In this document: positions 18,018-27,166 of the stretch, piece by piece
How positions within the stretch are numbered: position 1 is the stretch's first letter
Layout of the letters: each line of letters begins with the position of its first letter
NCBI GenBank assembly: GCA_963827705.1
Contig: CAWHBN010000001.1
Coordinates: 1-64,000 of the forward strand
Source of the DNA: JACDAN01 sp963827705
GTDB taxonomy: Bacteria > Actinomycetota > Thermoleophilia > Gaiellales > Gaiellaceae
Reading direction: 5' to 3'
Length of the DNA: 64,000 nucleotides
Notes under the pieces: model-generated
Seen by the model: only the letters and a program-made list of their open reading frames with translations
Database searches by the model: none
What the model was told of the DNA's origin: nothing
Made by a program: the position numbers and the translations under genes

Positions 18018-19247
18018 CTGAACGTCCTCTACTTCCACCAGTACTTCGCCACCCGGCGGCGCTCGACCGCCACGCGGTCGTACGAGCTCGCCCGGCGGCT
18101 CGTCGACCGCGGTCACAAGGTGACGATCGTCAGCCGCGACACGCGCAGGCTCGAGACAGGGCGGGAGGAACCTCCGGCGGGGAAGCTCGTCGCGCGCGAG
18201 ACCGTGGACGGCATCGACGTCCTCTTCCTGAACATCCCCTACGCGAACCGCTACCCGACGCCGCTCAGGCTCGCGTCGTTCACGGCGTTCACGGTCGCCG
18301 CGGGCGTCGCGGGCGCGCTGGAGCGGAAGCCGGACGTCGTCTTCGCCTCCTCGACGCCGCTGACGATCGGGATTGCCGGGCTGGCGACGGCACGGCTGAA
18401 GCGCGTCCCGTTCGTCTTCGAGATCCGCGACCTCTGGCCGGCCGTCCCCGTCCAGCTCGGCGCCCTGAAGAGCCCGCCGGCGGTGCGGAGCGCGGAGTGG
18501 CTCGAGCGGCGGCTGTACGCGGGCGCAGAGCGGATCGTCGTGCTCAGCGAGGGCGCGCAGGAGGATCTCGAGCGGCGTGGGATCCCGAGCGAGAAGCTCT
18601 CGCTGATCCCGAACGCGGCCGACCTGGACGTGTTCCGGCCGGGCGTCGTCGACGAGGAGTTTCGCGCGCGCAACGGGCTCGAGGGCAAGTTCGTCGCCCT
18701 CTACGCCGGCGCGATGGGCCGGGCGAACGGCCTCGACCAACTCGTCGACGCGGCCGAGGCGCTGCGGCGCCGGGGGGACGAGCGCGTCGCCATCGTCGCG
18801 CTCGGTGACGGCGGCGAGCGGCCGCGCCTCGAGGAGCGGGCGCGGGACCTCGGGCTCGACAACCTCCGTTTCCTGTCCCCGGTGGCGAAGGAGGAGCTCG
18901 CGGGAATCGTCGGCGCCGCCGACGTCACGCTGACGATCTTCGCGCCCTACCCGGTGCTGGAGACCAACTCGCCGAACAAGTTCTTCGACTCGCTTGCGGC
19001 GGGCAAGCCGGCGGTCGTCAACCTCGACGGCTGGGTGCGGCGGCTGGTCGAGGAGAACGACGCGGGCGCCTGGGTTCCCGCGGGGGACTCCGAGGCGCTC
19101 GCCTGGGCGCTGAGCGCCCTGGCGGGGGATCCGGCGCGCATCGAGCGCATGGGGCGGAACGCGCGCGACCTGGCGGAGCGCGAGTTCTCGCGCGACCTGA
19201 TGGCCGAGCGGCTCGAGCGCACGCTCGAGGAGGCCGTCGCCGAGTGA
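18018..19247 (+). CDS. GT4-family glycosyltransferase (WbuB/WcaI-like)
   Basis: About 409 residues. The recognisable N-terminus is NVLYFHQYFATRRRSTATRS, followed by YELARRLVDRGHKVTIVSRD and VVFASSTPLTIGIAGLATAR. FEIRDLWPAVPVQLGALKSP is characteristic of WbuB-type transferases. ADLDVFRPG, VALYAGAMGRANGLDQLVDA and LETNSPNKFFDSLAAGKPAV complete the GT-B fold. In frame there is no ATG, GTG or TTG at the N-terminus: CTG 18018 occupies the initiator Met position, and the open frame further upstream is shadow sequence antisense to the divergent gene. It begins a plus-strand operon; its TGA overlaps the next gene's GTG (GTGA). Confidence 0.85.
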   Translation: MNVLYFHQYFATRRRSTATRSYELARRLVDRGHKVTIVSRDTRRLETGREEPPAGKLVARETVDGIDVLFLNIPYANRYPTPLRLASFTAFTVAAGVAGALERKPDVVFASSTPLTIGIAGLATARLKRVPFVFEIRDLWPAVPVQLGALKSPPAVRSAEWLERRLYAGAERIVVLSEGAQEDLERRGIPSEKLSLIPNAADLDVFRPGVVDEEFRARNGLEGKFVALYAGAMGRANGLDQLVDAAEALRRRGDERVAIVALGDGGERPRLEERARDLGLDNLRFLSPVAKEELAGIVGAADVTLTIFAPYPVLETNSPNKFFDSLAAGKPAVVNLDGWVRRLVEENDAGAWVPAGDSEALAWALSALAGDPARIERMGRNARDLAEREFSRDLMAERLERTLEEAVAE

Positions 19248-20381
19248 GGAAGGCGGTCGTTTTCGGCCTGCTCCACGCGGGCCTGGCGGTCACGCGCAGC
19301 CTCGGGCGCGCCGGCGTCCCGGTGACGGGAATCTCCTGGAATCCACACGATTTCGGGCTGAAGTCGCGCTACCTGGCGGAGAAGCGGCTCGTCGAGGGCG
19401 ACCGGGCCGTGCTCGACGCCGTGCGCGCCGAGGCGGCCGGCGGCCGTGTCGTCCTCTTCCCGGAGCGGGACGAACACGTCGAGTGGGCGCTCGACCACTG
19501 GGACGATGCGAACGCGGTCGCGGACATGCCTCTTCCGGCCGATCGCGAGGCCGTCGTCCGGCTGCGCCGCAAGGACGTGCTCCCACTGGTCGCGGCAGAG
19601 GCAGGCGTGCCCTCGCCGGGGACCGTGCTCGCGGACGGCGACGATGCGGTGCGCGATGCGGGCCTCCGGGCGCCGATGGTCGTGAAGGCCGTCGAGGGAC
19701 AGGAGTTCGCGCTGACCTTCGGCCAGAAGGCGCTGGTCGCCGAGAGCGTCGACGAGGCGCTGGCGGTCGCCCGCCAGGCGAGCGAGCGCGGGTTCCAGAC
19801 GATCGTCCAGGAGATCGTCCCCGACTCGCACGAGCGGATCTACTCGCTGCTCGCCTACGTCGCCCGCGACGGCCGCCCGCTGGTGACGCTCGTGGGCCGA
19901 AAGGTGAGACAGGGCCCTCTCCGCTTCGGGACGAGCGCGGTCTTCGAGGTCGACTACGAGCCGACGGTGCTCGACCAGGGCCTTCGCCTCCTGCAGGCCG
20001 CCGGCTACACGGGCATCGCCCACGTCGAGTTCGCGCAGGACCCGCGGGACGGAGAGTTCAGAGTGCTCGAGGTCAACACCCGCCTGCCCGGTCTGGGCCG
20101 CGCTCGCCGCGAACCGGCACCTCGATCTCCCGAAGATCGTCTACGACGACCTGTCCGGTCGGGACGTGTCACCGCTGCCGACGTTCAAGGACAACTTGAC
20201 CTGGGTCTACCTCGCCAAGGACGTCCACGTCTCGCTGCAGATGGCGCGCCGGAGGGAGCTCGGGCCGCGCCGGTTTCTCCGCGAGTACCTGAGGCAACCG
20301 AAGGCGCGGGCGATCTTCGCGCGCGACGATCCCCTGCCCGCGGTCGCCTCCCTCGCCTACCTGCGCTCGCGGACGCCATAG
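19244..20381 (+). CDS. ATP-grasp ligase, first of four (one frameshift)
   Basis: It starts at GTG 19244 (RKAVVFGLLHAGLAVTRSLG), a pre-ATP-grasp N-domain. The ATP-grasp core shows PSPGTVLADGDDAVRDAGL, APMVVKAVEGQEFALTFGQK, TIVQEIVPDSHERIYSLLAY and the metal/ATP site HVEFAQDPRDGEFRVLEVNT. After NTRLP the frame breaks: dropping one G near 20092 gives VWAALAANRHLDLPKIVYDD and continues to TAG 20381, total about 378 residues. It resembles carboxylate-amine ligases related to CarB and D-aspartate ligase that attach amino acids or amines to carboxylates; the substrate is unknown. It is flanked by a GT4 and a PglC-like transferase in one coupled operon. Confidence 0.75.
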
Positions 20382-20399
20382 TTCCAACATGGAGCTCCG

Positions 20400-21020
20400 A
20401 TGCGACGCCTGATCGACCTCACCGGCGCCTCGATCCTCTCCATCCTGCTCTCGCCGGTGTTGGCCGGGCTCGCCCTCGCGATCCGGTTCAGCATGGGCCG
20501 CCCGATCCTCTTCCGCCAGCAGCGACCCGGCTACAAGGGCGAGCCGTTCGAGGTCTACAAGTTCCGGACGATGAATGACACGGTCGACACGGAAGGCGAG
20601 CTGCTGCCCGACGAGGAGAGGCTGACGAAGGTCGGCGTCTTCATGCGCCAGCTCAGCCTCGACGAGCTGCCGCAGCTCTGGAACATCCTCAAGGGCGACA
20701 TGAGCTTCATCGGGCCACGGCCGCTCCTGATGGAGTTCCTGAGGTGGTACACGCCGGAGCAGATGCGGAGGCACGAGGTCAAGCCGGGCGTCACCGGCTG
20801 GGCGCAGGTTCAGGGACGCCACGACATCCCCTTTTCCAAGCGACTCGCGCTCGACGTCTGGTACGTCGACAATCGCAGCCCGCGTCTCGACATGAAGATC
20901 GTCGGACTCACGTTCCTGAAGGTGCTCTCGATGCGTGGCGCGCAGCCGGCGCAAACCGACGCGGAGGTGGACGACGTAGGCCTCCACGATGCGGTTCGCC
21001 GTGAGCGTGGGTTGATGTGA
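20400..21020 (+). CDS. Monotopic phosphoglycosyltransferase (PglC-like)
   Basis: 206 residues: one N-terminal re-entrant hydrophobic segment (residues 8-29) followed by the bacterial sugar transferase catalytic domain. RPILFRQQRPGYKGEPFEVY, KFRTMND, LTKVGVFMRQLSLDELPQLW with the Asp88-Glu89 catalytic pair, MSFIGPRPLLMEFLRWYTPE and RHEVKPGVTGWAQVQGRHDI all match. It transfers a sugar-1-phosphate (often a 6-deoxy, amino or diacetamido sugar in PglC relatives) to undecaprenyl phosphate. It is the second initiating transferase of the window, distinct from the WbaP type at 11352. It ends by overlapping the next gene by 4 bp. Confidence 0.88.
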   Translation: MRRLIDLTGASILSILLSPVLAGLALAIRFSMGRPILFRQQRPGYKGEPFEVYKFRTMNDTVDTEGELLPDEERLTKVGVFMRQLSLDELPQLWNILKGDMSFIGPRPLLMEFLRWYTPEQMRRHEVKPGVTGWAQVQGRHDIPFSKRLALDVWYVDNRSPRLDMKIVGLTFLKVLSMRGAQPAQTDAEVDDVGLHDAVRRERGLM

Positions 21021-22060
21021 CCGCCGTGACCGAGACGACGTGGGAGGTCGGTGGCGAGTTCCACTCGCCGGTCGAGACGCCCCGGCCGTTTCACCCATGG
21101 CCGAGACCGGCGGTCTGGTACGCGCTCGGAAGGCACGCCGTCGAGGCGGTCGTCGGCCTCGAGCGCGTGCGCACTCTGTGGCTCCCGGACTTCTTCTGCC
21201 ACGAGGTCGCGGTCGGCTGGGACCAGCTCGTGTCAGTACGGACCTACGAGGACGACCCGCGGTGGGAGGAGCCGCGCTGGGACACGATCGGTGCGCGCCG
21301 CGGCGACGCCGTGCTCGCCGTGAACTTCTTCGGTGCGCGCGCCGGGGCCGGCTGGGACGAGCAGCGGGCGGCTGCGGACTGGCTGCTCGTCGAGGATCAC
21401 TCCCACGATCCGTTCTCGCCGTGGGCGGTCGGCTCGAGCGCCGACTTCGCGTTCAGCTCGCTGCGTAAGACGCTGCCGGTTCCCGACGGCGGGATCCTCT
21501 GGTCGCCGCGCGAGCTCGATCTTCCGCCGCAGCCGCGTGGCTCAGCGGACGGAAGCGAGCTGAAGCTCGCAGCCATGCTCCTGAAGGGCCGGTATCTGCA
21601 GGGCGGCGGCGGAGAAGACCTCAAGGAGCGGTTCCGCCGGCTCCAGCTCGAAGGCGAGGAGCAGCTGGCACGAAGCCCCGTGGCCGCGGCGTCTCCGGCG
21701 GCGCGCGAGGCCGTGATCGGCGGAGCACCGCTTCCGTGGCGGGTGCGACGGTCCGACAACGCCGTGCATCTGCTCGGCCTGATCGCGGGTCTGGAGGTCG
21801 CCGAGCCCGTCTTCGACGAGTGGCCCGCCGGCGCCGCGCCGCTCGGCGTCGTGCTCGCGTTCCGGTCGGAGGACGTGCGCGACCGCGTGCGTGAGACGCT
21901 GCGCGAGGGGGGCGTGTACTGCCCGATCCATTGGCGGATCGAGCAACCCGCGTCCGAGCGCGTACGGGATCTCTCCAACCGGGTGCTGACGATCCCGACG
22001 GACTGGCGTTACACGGACGCGGACATGGAGCGCGTCGCGTCGATCCTGCGCGAGGTGTGA
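21017..22060 (+). CDS. PLP-dependent aminotransferase-fold protein (DegT-related, diverged)
   Basis: 347 residues from GTG 21017. Order of motifs: WYALGRHAVEAVVGLERVRT at the position of the small-domain/PLP phosphate region, LAVNFFGARAG, LLVEDHSHDPF with Asp127 as the likely PLP N1 partner, and FAFSSLRKTLPVPDGGILWS with Lys151 as the candidate Schiff-base lysine. GGVYCPIHWRIEQP and RVLTIPTDWRYTDADMERVA at the C-terminus resemble DegT/DnrJ enzymes. Overall similarity to classical DegT is low, so the reaction (aminotransfer, acyl transfer or a degenerate role) is open. It sits between a PglC-like transferase and a FemAB-like acyltransferase, with overlaps on both sides. Confidence 0.65.
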   Translation: MTAVTETTWEVGGEFHSPVETPRPFHPWPRPAVWYALGRHAVEAVVGLERVRTLWLPDFFCHEVAVGWDQLVSVRTYEDDPRWEEPRWDTIGARRGDAVLAVNFFGARAGAGWDEQRAAADWLLVEDHSHDPFSPWAVGSSADFAFSSLRKTLPVPDGGILWSPRELDLPPQPRGSADGSELKLAAMLLKGRYLQGGGGEDLKERFRRLQLEGEEQLARSPVAAASPAAREAVIGGAPLPWRVRRSDNAVHLLGLIAGLEVAEPVFDEWPAGAAPLGVVLAFRSEDVRDRVRETLREGGVYCPIHWRIEQPASERVRDLSNRVLTIPTDWRYTDADMERVASILREV

Positions 22061-23067
22061 GGGTCGAGACGCTCGCCGCCGACGACGGGCGGTGGGACCA
22101 GCTCGTCGATGCGGCGCCGACGCCCGACGTCTACTTCCGGCCGGGGTACGGGCGCGCGTACGAGTCGGTGGGCGAAGGCCGGCTCGTCGCGGTGCGCACG
22201 GAGGGTGCGTTGTTCCCGCTGCTCCTGCGAGAGCTGCCCTTCGGCGAGGACGGTCTCGACGCGATCACGCCCTACGGCTACGGCGGGCTCCTTCCGCTCG
22301 GCACGGAGGCGGATCCAGTCACGGATGTGCGCCAACTTCGCGACTGGTGCGCAACCGAGGGTGTGGCGAGCGCGCTGCTTCGGCTACACCCCCTCCTGGG
22401 GGGCTCGGAACGCCTGTCGGAAACGGACGGCGTCGAGGTCCGGGAGCACGGCCCGACGAGCGCCGTCGACCTCTCGCGCGTCGAGGAGGGACGCCTGGGC
22501 GGGATGAGCAAGGGGCGGAAGGCCGACCTCAACGTGGCGCGCCGGGAGCTCGAGATCGCGTGGGAGAGCGATGAGGAGGCGCTCGAGCGGTTCCGCGCCG
22601 TCTACGACGAGACGATGCGACGGATCGGAGCCGGCGAGCACTACCTCTTCCCCGCCGAGTACTACCGGGAGCTCGCCGCAGGGCTCGGCGATCGGCTCGG
22701 CGTGGCGCTGGCACGCCGGGGCGACGAGGTCGTCGGCGGCTCGCTGTTCATGGCCGACCGGCGCTTCGCGCACTACCACCTGAGCGGCGCGACCGACGCC
22801 GGCCGGGAGCTGAAGGCCGGCACGCTTCTGGTGCACGAGGGCGCAGTCTGGGCCGCGGCGCGCGGGTGCGAGCTTCTGCACCTGGGCGGCGGCACGTCCG
22901 GCGCGGACAGCCTCTACGACTTCAAGCGGAGCTTCGGCGGCGGCGAGCACACGTATGCGTTCGCGACTGTTGTCGGCGATCGCGAGCGCTACGACGCGCT
23001 GGTCGCACGGCGGGCCGAGGAGCCGGAGCCGTCGCGCCCGGACTTCTTCCCGGCGTATCGCGCGTAG
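22057..23067 (+). CDS. FemAB-like / GNAT-fold acyltransferase (peptidyl or aminoacyl transferase type)
   Basis: 336 residues from GTG 22057, overlapping the previous TGA. The N-terminal half has PDVYFRPGYGRAYESVGEGR and ITPYGYGGLLPLG. The C-terminal GNAT repeat has MSKGRKADLNVARRELEIAW, FRAVYDETMRRIGAGEHYLF, GSLFMADRRFAHYHLSGATD, AGTLLVHEGAVWAAARGCEL and LHLGGGTSGADSLYDFKRSF. The last three are signature elements of FemAB/FmhB-like and PEP-CTERM-associated GNAT proteins, which attach amino acids to peptidoglycan or modify glycans. The real start is set by the overlap; the longer open frame back to 21931 is shadow. The 3' end overlaps a convergent GT4 gene by 79 bp. Confidence 0.78.
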   Translation: MRVETLAADDGRWDQLVDAAPTPDVYFRPGYGRAYESVGEGRLVAVRTEGALFPLLLRELPFGEDGLDAITPYGYGGLLPLGTEADPVTDVRQLRDWCATEGVASALLRLHPLLGGSERLSETDGVEVREHGPTSAVDLSRVEEGRLGGMSKGRKADLNVARRELEIAWESDEEALERFRAVYDETMRRIGAGEHYLFPAEYYRELAAGLGDRLGVALARRGDEVVGGSLFMADRRFAHYHLSGATDAGRELKAGTLLVHEGAVWAAARGCELLHLGGGTSGADSLYDFKRSFGGGEHTYAFATVVGDRERYDALVARRAEEPEPSRPDFFPAYRA

Positions 23068-24053
23068 ACGTCCAGCGTCTTGCGCGTGACGGCGTCCCAG
23101 CCGAAGTGGTCGGCCGCGCGTTGCCGGCCCGCCGCGCCCATCCGGCGGCGCAGCTCCACGTCGGCGAGCAGCCGCTCGAGGGCGGCCCGCAGAGCCGGCA
23201 CGTTGCCCGGCTCCACCAGGATTCCCGTCTCGCCGTTGACGACGAGGTCGAGCAGCCCGCCGACCGCGCCGGCGACGACGGGACGCCCGTGCGCCATCGC
23301 CTCCAAGGCGGCGACGCCGAAGCCCTCGCGATGCGAGGGGCAGGCGACGATCGCCGCCCGCGCGTAGAGCTCCGCAAGCTCCGCCGGCGGGACGAACCCG
23401 CGCGCCATCGGCACCCGCTCGCGGAGCGGTCCATCCCCCGCGACGACGAGATTGAGGTCGGCAGCGGCCTCGACCAACTCGAGGATCCCCTTCTCCGGGG
23501 AAAGCCGGCCCGCGTAGAGCACCTCGGGCGGCCGCGCCTCCAGGCCGACCTCGGGCGGGAGGTCGACGCCGCTCGGCACGACCTCGATCTGCCGGGCGCC
23601 GAGCCGCGTCGCTTCCCCCGCAAGCGCAGTCGACGGGCAGACGACCGCCTCCGCCCGCCGAAGAACGGCGCGAGCCAGGCTCGGCGCCCGGCGCGCGAGC
23701 GCGACGTCCGTCCCCCAGAGCTGGACGACGAACGGCTTCCGCGTCGCCATCGCCGCGAGCCCCGACGGAAGCCAGTGCGCGTGCACGAGGTCGGCATCGC
23801 TCGCCGCCCGCCGCGCCGCCCGCGCGTAGGCGGCGAGGAAGGGCGGAACGAGCGCGGCGCGCCACGGCCGGCGACGGAGATTGCCGACGATCCCCGCGCC
23901 GTACGCGAGGCCGAAATGCGGGAACGACGCCGGCGAGACGACCTCGATCTCCGTGCCGGCCGCCCGCAGGTGCTCGACCGCGTCCGCCACGAAGCGGCCC
24001 GCCGTATCCGTCTCCGAGCGCGGGTACGACGTTGCGAGGACGACGACCTTCAC
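22989..24053 (-). CDS. GT4-family glycosyltransferase
   Basis: About 354 residues from GTG 24053 (KVVVLATSYPRSETDTAGRF), overlapping the Wzy gene by 4 bp. GT-B features: DADLVHAHWLPSGLAAMATR, VVQLWGTDVALARRAPSLAR, VVPSGVDLPPEVGLEARPPE, VLYAGRLSPEKGILELVEAA, and the donor-binding loop CPSHREGFGVAALEAMAHGR. It transfers a hexose-type unit to a lipid-linked acceptor in the pathway. An open frame of over 770 codons continues upstream, but its N-terminal part is Arg-rich antisense to the Wzy gene and is rejected. Confidence 0.85.
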   Translation of the reverse strand: MKVVVLATSYPRSETDTAGRFVADAVEHLRAAGTEIEVVSPASFPHFGLAYGAGIVGNLRRRPWRAALVPPFLAAYARAARRAASDADLVHAHWLPSGLAAMATRKPFVVQLWGTDVALARRAPSLARAVLRRAEAVVCPSTALAGEATRLGARQIEVVPSGVDLPPEVGLEARPPEVLYAGRLSPEKGILELVEAAADLNLVVAGDGPLRERVPMARGFVPPAELAELYARAAIVACPSHREGFGVAALEAMAHGRPVVAGAVGGLLDLVVNGETGILVEPGNVPALRAALERLLADVELRRRMGAAGRQRAADHFGWDAVTRKTLDVYARYAGKKSGRDGSGSSARRATSAS

Positions 24054-25375
24054 GCGGTCGTGATGCGCCGCCCGAACACGACGGGTAGTGCCAGGGCCAG
24101 CATCGCGAGGGCGTAGAAGTACGACTGCTGCATCGTCAGGTAGAAGGCGTTCGCGGCCATGACGCCGACCACCGCAGCCGTCAGCCCCCAGGCGAGCGGC
24201 CTGACGCGTGCGGCGAGCGGATCGCGCATCAGCGCCAGGGCTTTCCCGAGCCGGTGTCCGGCGCGGAGGCGCCGGAACAACCACCAGATGAAGGCCGCGA
24301 ACAGCGCGGCGCCGACGATGCCGGTCTCGATCACGAGCGCCGCGTAGAAGGAGTGCGGCCCCCAGTTCGTCAGTCCCGTCACGGCCTCGTAGTAGACGGA
24401 GAACGTGTTCAGGCCGAGCCCGAACAGCAGGTGTCCCTCGAGCGCGGGCCGGATCAGCTCGTAGACCTCGAAGTGCGTTGCGGTCGAGCCCGTGTCCGTG
24501 TCCAGACGGGAGCGGACGACGGTCTCGAAGAAGTCCACGCGGCGCGAGACGATCACCGCCAGGGCCAGCACCAGCGCGCCCAGCGGCACGAGGACGGCGG
24601 CCGAGACGAATCGGCGCCCGTAGGGGAAGAGCAGCACGAGCACGCCGACGAGCAGTCCGAGGAGCCCGCTCCGCGAGAGCGTCGCGAGCTCGACCAGGAG
24701 CAGGAACGGCAGGAGCACCATCAGCGGCACGCGCAGCGGGTGTCCGCGCTCGAGCCGGAGGTAGAGCGGCGTGAGGATCAGGAGGGGCAGCAGCAGCACG
24801 ATCCCGAGGTGGTTCGGATCGTTCGTGAGCGCGTTCGGCCGGTAGACGTCGGCGCCCTCGACGGAGCCGTAGAAGTTGATCGACCGCGCGTCGCCGAGCA
24901 GCGGGCCGAGGACGGTCTGGTCGAGGTCGCGACCGGTCTCTGCGAACGCGAGCTGGGCGACGCCGTAGGCCCCGTTGAGAGCGATGCCGGCGCAGAGCGC
25001 CCCGAGCGCGACCCAGTAGAAGCGCAGCGGGCGTCGCGCCAGGTAGGCGATCCCGACAGCGGCGAAGCTGAAGGTGATCGCGAACCGCGCGAGCCCCTTG
25101 GCGAACTGAGACGCGGCCTGCTCGCTCTCGATGTTGTAGAAGCCGGCGAGGTAGACGACGAGGAACGCCGCGGCGAAGAGCAGGACGATGGCCACGGTGC
25201 GGTGGATCCGCTGCGGCCACTCTCCCAGCCGCTCGAGCGCGAAGGACGCGACGAAGAGCACGGCGAGGATCCCGGCGAGCCCGATCGTCCCTGCGAGCTC
25301 CCACTGGATCTTCTCGAAGCTGACGCTGAAAAGGGTGGCGAGAAAGAAAAACGAGGTGACGCGCTGCAGGATCAC
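24050..25375 (-). CDS. O-antigen polymerase/ligase family protein (Wzy-like)
   Basis: 441 residues with about 12 hydrophobic helices and one longer extracytoplasmic loop between residues about 275 and 330. YRPNALTNDPNHLGIVLLLP and WGPHSFYAALVIETGIVGAA are the conserved H-x-x-x and G-x-H-S-x-Y/E-x-G motifs of the Wzy_C (O-antigen ligase) family. It would polymerise or ligate lipid-linked repeat units outside the membrane. The ATG lies at 25375, overlapping the upstream GT4 stop by 4 bp. A second family member is at 58869. Confidence 0.85.
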   Translation of the reverse strand: MILQRVTSFFFLATLFSVSFEKIQWELAGTIGLAGILAVLFVASFALERLGEWPQRIHRTVAIVLLFAAAFLVVYLAGFYNIESEQAASQFAKGLARFAITFSFAAVGIAYLARRPLRFYWVALGALCAGIALNGAYGVAQLAFAETGRDLDQTVLGPLLGDARSINFYGSVEGADVYRPNALTNDPNHLGIVLLLPLLILTPLYLRLERGHPLRVPLMVLLPFLLLVELATLSRSGLLGLLVGVLVLLFPYGRRFVSAAVLVPLGALVLALAVIVSRRVDFFETVVRSRLDTDTGSTATHFEVYELIRPALEGHLLFGLGLNTFSVYYEAVTGLTNWGPHSFYAALVIETGIVGAALFAAFIWWLFRRLRAGHRLGKALALMRDPLAARVRPLAWGLTAAVVGVMAANAFYLTMQQSYFYALAMLALALPVVFGRRITTA

Positions 25376-26616
25376 GCCAGGCTCCGGATCAGGTCGGCGA
25401 GCTCCCGCGACCGCGTGCGGCGCGACAGGCGCTCCTTGAGCGCGGGGGAGAGCGGCGTCCCGTTCAGGCGCCCGCCGCGGTAGTCGGCCTCCAGGTTCTC
25501 GAGCGCGGCGCGCAGGCCGTCGACGTCGTCGGGTGCGACGACCGTGCCGGCGTCCGTCTCGCGAATCAGGTCGGCTGCGGCGCCGTCCGTTGGAACCGCC
25601 GCCAGGATCGGCCGCTCGGCCGCCAGGTACTCGAAGACCTTCGCGGACAGCACGGCGCGGCCGCGGCCGCCGGAGTCCGGGATCAGGAGCAGCAGCGCCT
25701 CCGAGTCCTTCTGGACCGCGAGCACCTCGCGCCGCGGCAGATACGGATGGAGCTCGAGCCGGTCTCCCAGGCCGAGAGTCTGGGCGAAGTCGCGGTCGGC
25801 AGCCCGAAAGTCGCCGACGAAGCGGAGGACGGCGTCGACGTCCGAACCGGCGAGGGCCTCGAGGATCGGCCTCGGGCTCCGGCGGCCGAAGAAGCTGCCG
25901 GTGTGCGTGATCCTGAGGCGCGGCGACGGGGTGTACGCGAGCCCCGCGAAGTCCTCGAAGTCGCAGCCGTTGGAGATCGTCTCGACCCGGGCCGCGCCGA
26001 GCGCACGCAGCTCCTCGGCGATCGGGTCGGAGACGGCGACGACGGCGTCGGCCCTGCGCGCGACGAGCCGCGCGACGCTCTCTCCCGTCCGCTCCTTGGC
26101 ACGGACGAGCGCGCTCTCGGTGCGCCGGTGCGGGTTGGCGACGATCGAGTCGCGCAGGTCGGCAATCCAGCGGGCGCCGGTCGCGCGCCGAACCGCGGCG
26201 CCGACGAGGTGGACGGACGTCGGCGGCGAGGTCGTGAGCACCACGTCGATCTTCTCGCGCCTCACGATGCGGATCGCAGCCGGGATCGCCGTCAGGTTCC
26301 AGGTCACGTTCTCGTCAGGCGCGAGTGCCCTGCGGAAGGTGAGGCCCGCCTTGCGCGCCGCGCGCTCGATCCCCGTCAAGCCGTGTAGCTCCTCCGCCGG
26401 CAGGCGTCCCTTGGGGCCGAGGTAGCGGACGCGGTGCACCCAGGCCTGCGTCGGCGGGACGAGGTCGTCGTCCCGGTGCACCCACTTGGGGTCGTCGGGC
26501 GCGAGGACGTGGGTCTCGATCCCAAGCGCCGGCAGGTGCGTCGCGAACTTCAGCGGCCGCTGGACGCCGCCGCCTCCCGCGGGCGGGAAGTACATCGAGA
26601 CGAGCAGCACCTTCAC
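25372..26616 (-). CDS. GT4-family glycosyltransferase
   Basis: 414 residues from ATG 26616 (MKVLLVSMYFPPAGGGGVQR). The N-domain has VVLTTSPPTSVHLVGAAVRR and ARWIADLRDSIVANPHRRTE; the C-domain has VETISNGCDFEDFAGLAYTP, THTGSFFGRRSPRPILEALA, and LSAKVFEYLAAERPILAAVP, where the conserved Lys/Glu bind the nucleotide sugar. This is the subgroup with the PP[A/S]xGGG N-terminal loop found in capsule and exopolysaccharide clusters. It is first of a three-gene overlapping minus-strand operon (GT4, Wzy, GT4). Confidence 0.85.
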   Translation of the reverse strand: MKVLLVSMYFPPAGGGGVQRPLKFATHLPALGIETHVLAPDDPKWVHRDDDLVPPTQAWVHRVRYLGPKGRLPAEELHGLTGIERAARKAGLTFRRALAPDENVTWNLTAIPAAIRIVRREKIDVVLTTSPPTSVHLVGAAVRRATGARWIADLRDSIVANPHRRTESALVRAKERTGESVARLVARRADAVVAVSDPIAEELRALGAARVETISNGCDFEDFAGLAYTPSPRLRITHTGSFFGRRSPRPILEALAGSDVDAVLRFVGDFRAADRDFAQTLGLGDRLELHPYLPRREVLAVQKDSEALLLLIPDSGGRGRAVLSAKVFEYLAAERPILAAVPTDGAAADLIRETDAGTVVAPDDVDGLRAALENLEADYRGGRLNGTPLSPALKERLSRRTRSRELADLIRSLA

Positions 26617-26626
26617 GGGTGAAAGG

Positions 26627-27061
26627 CTAGAGCGCGCCCAGGCCGCTCCACGGCCAGTGGCGCCAGTCCCGGCAGAGGTCGGCGCGAACAGGGTTGTTCA
26701 CGACGTACCGGGAGACGGCTTGCGCGTGGCGGTCGCCCTCGACGAGCCGAGCGTCGAACCGGTTCTGGAAGAGATGCCCGGAGCGCTCGTATCGCTTGTT
26801 GAACCGCATGGCGTAGAGGCAGTTGAGGCGGTGCATGCCGGCGGAGAGCTCGATGCGCGGCGTCGAGACCACCAGGTGAAAGTGGTTCGGCATCAGGCAG
26901 AAGGCCCGTGTCCGCCAGGCGAAGCGGTTCACGGCATCTCGGAAGAGAACGAGGAACGTGCGGTAGTCATCGTCGTCGAGGAAGATTTTGGACCGAGCGA
27001 CACCCCTTGCCGTTATGTGGAACGTGCCGTCTCCCAAAAGATGTCGTGGGCGGCGTGGCAC
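26627..27061 (-). mobile_element. REP-associated tyrosine transposase (RAYT, IS200/Y1 family)
   Basis: About 144 residues from GTG 27061 (PRRPRHLLGDGTFHITARGV). LMPNHFHLVVSTP holds the HUH metal-binding motif (His-Phe-His). MHRLNCLYAMRFNKRYERSG contains the candidate catalytic tyrosine, and HLFQNRFDARLVEGDRHAQA and VVNNPVRADLCRDWRHWPWS are typical of RAYT proteins. RAYTs are usually single-copy domesticated transposases acting on short palindromes. A candidate hairpin lies at 27167-27183. The longer frame upstream (to 27964) is antisense shadow. It separates two glycan operons on the same strand. Confidence 0.85.
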
Positions 27062-27166
27062 GTCCCGAAGGTAGAGCAGAAAACGCCGCGCCTCGCAGCG
27101 CGCGGGCATTTCGGCACACATCGGCGACACGTTCGGCACGAACGCCATGTCACCGCGAGCCGGGCC

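Noticed and set aside
16896..18740. 614-codon minus frame across two glycosyltransferase genes
   Set aside because: Mostly antisense to the plus-strand GT4; only a short middle part (17750-17955) is the real frame of the 16880-17991 gene between its two breaks.
22989..25304. 771-codon minus frame over the GT4 and Wzy genes
   Set aside because: The first about 417 codons are Arg-rich antisense-type shadow of the Wzy gene in another frame. The real GT4 starts at GTG 24053 with the usual N-terminus and overlap.
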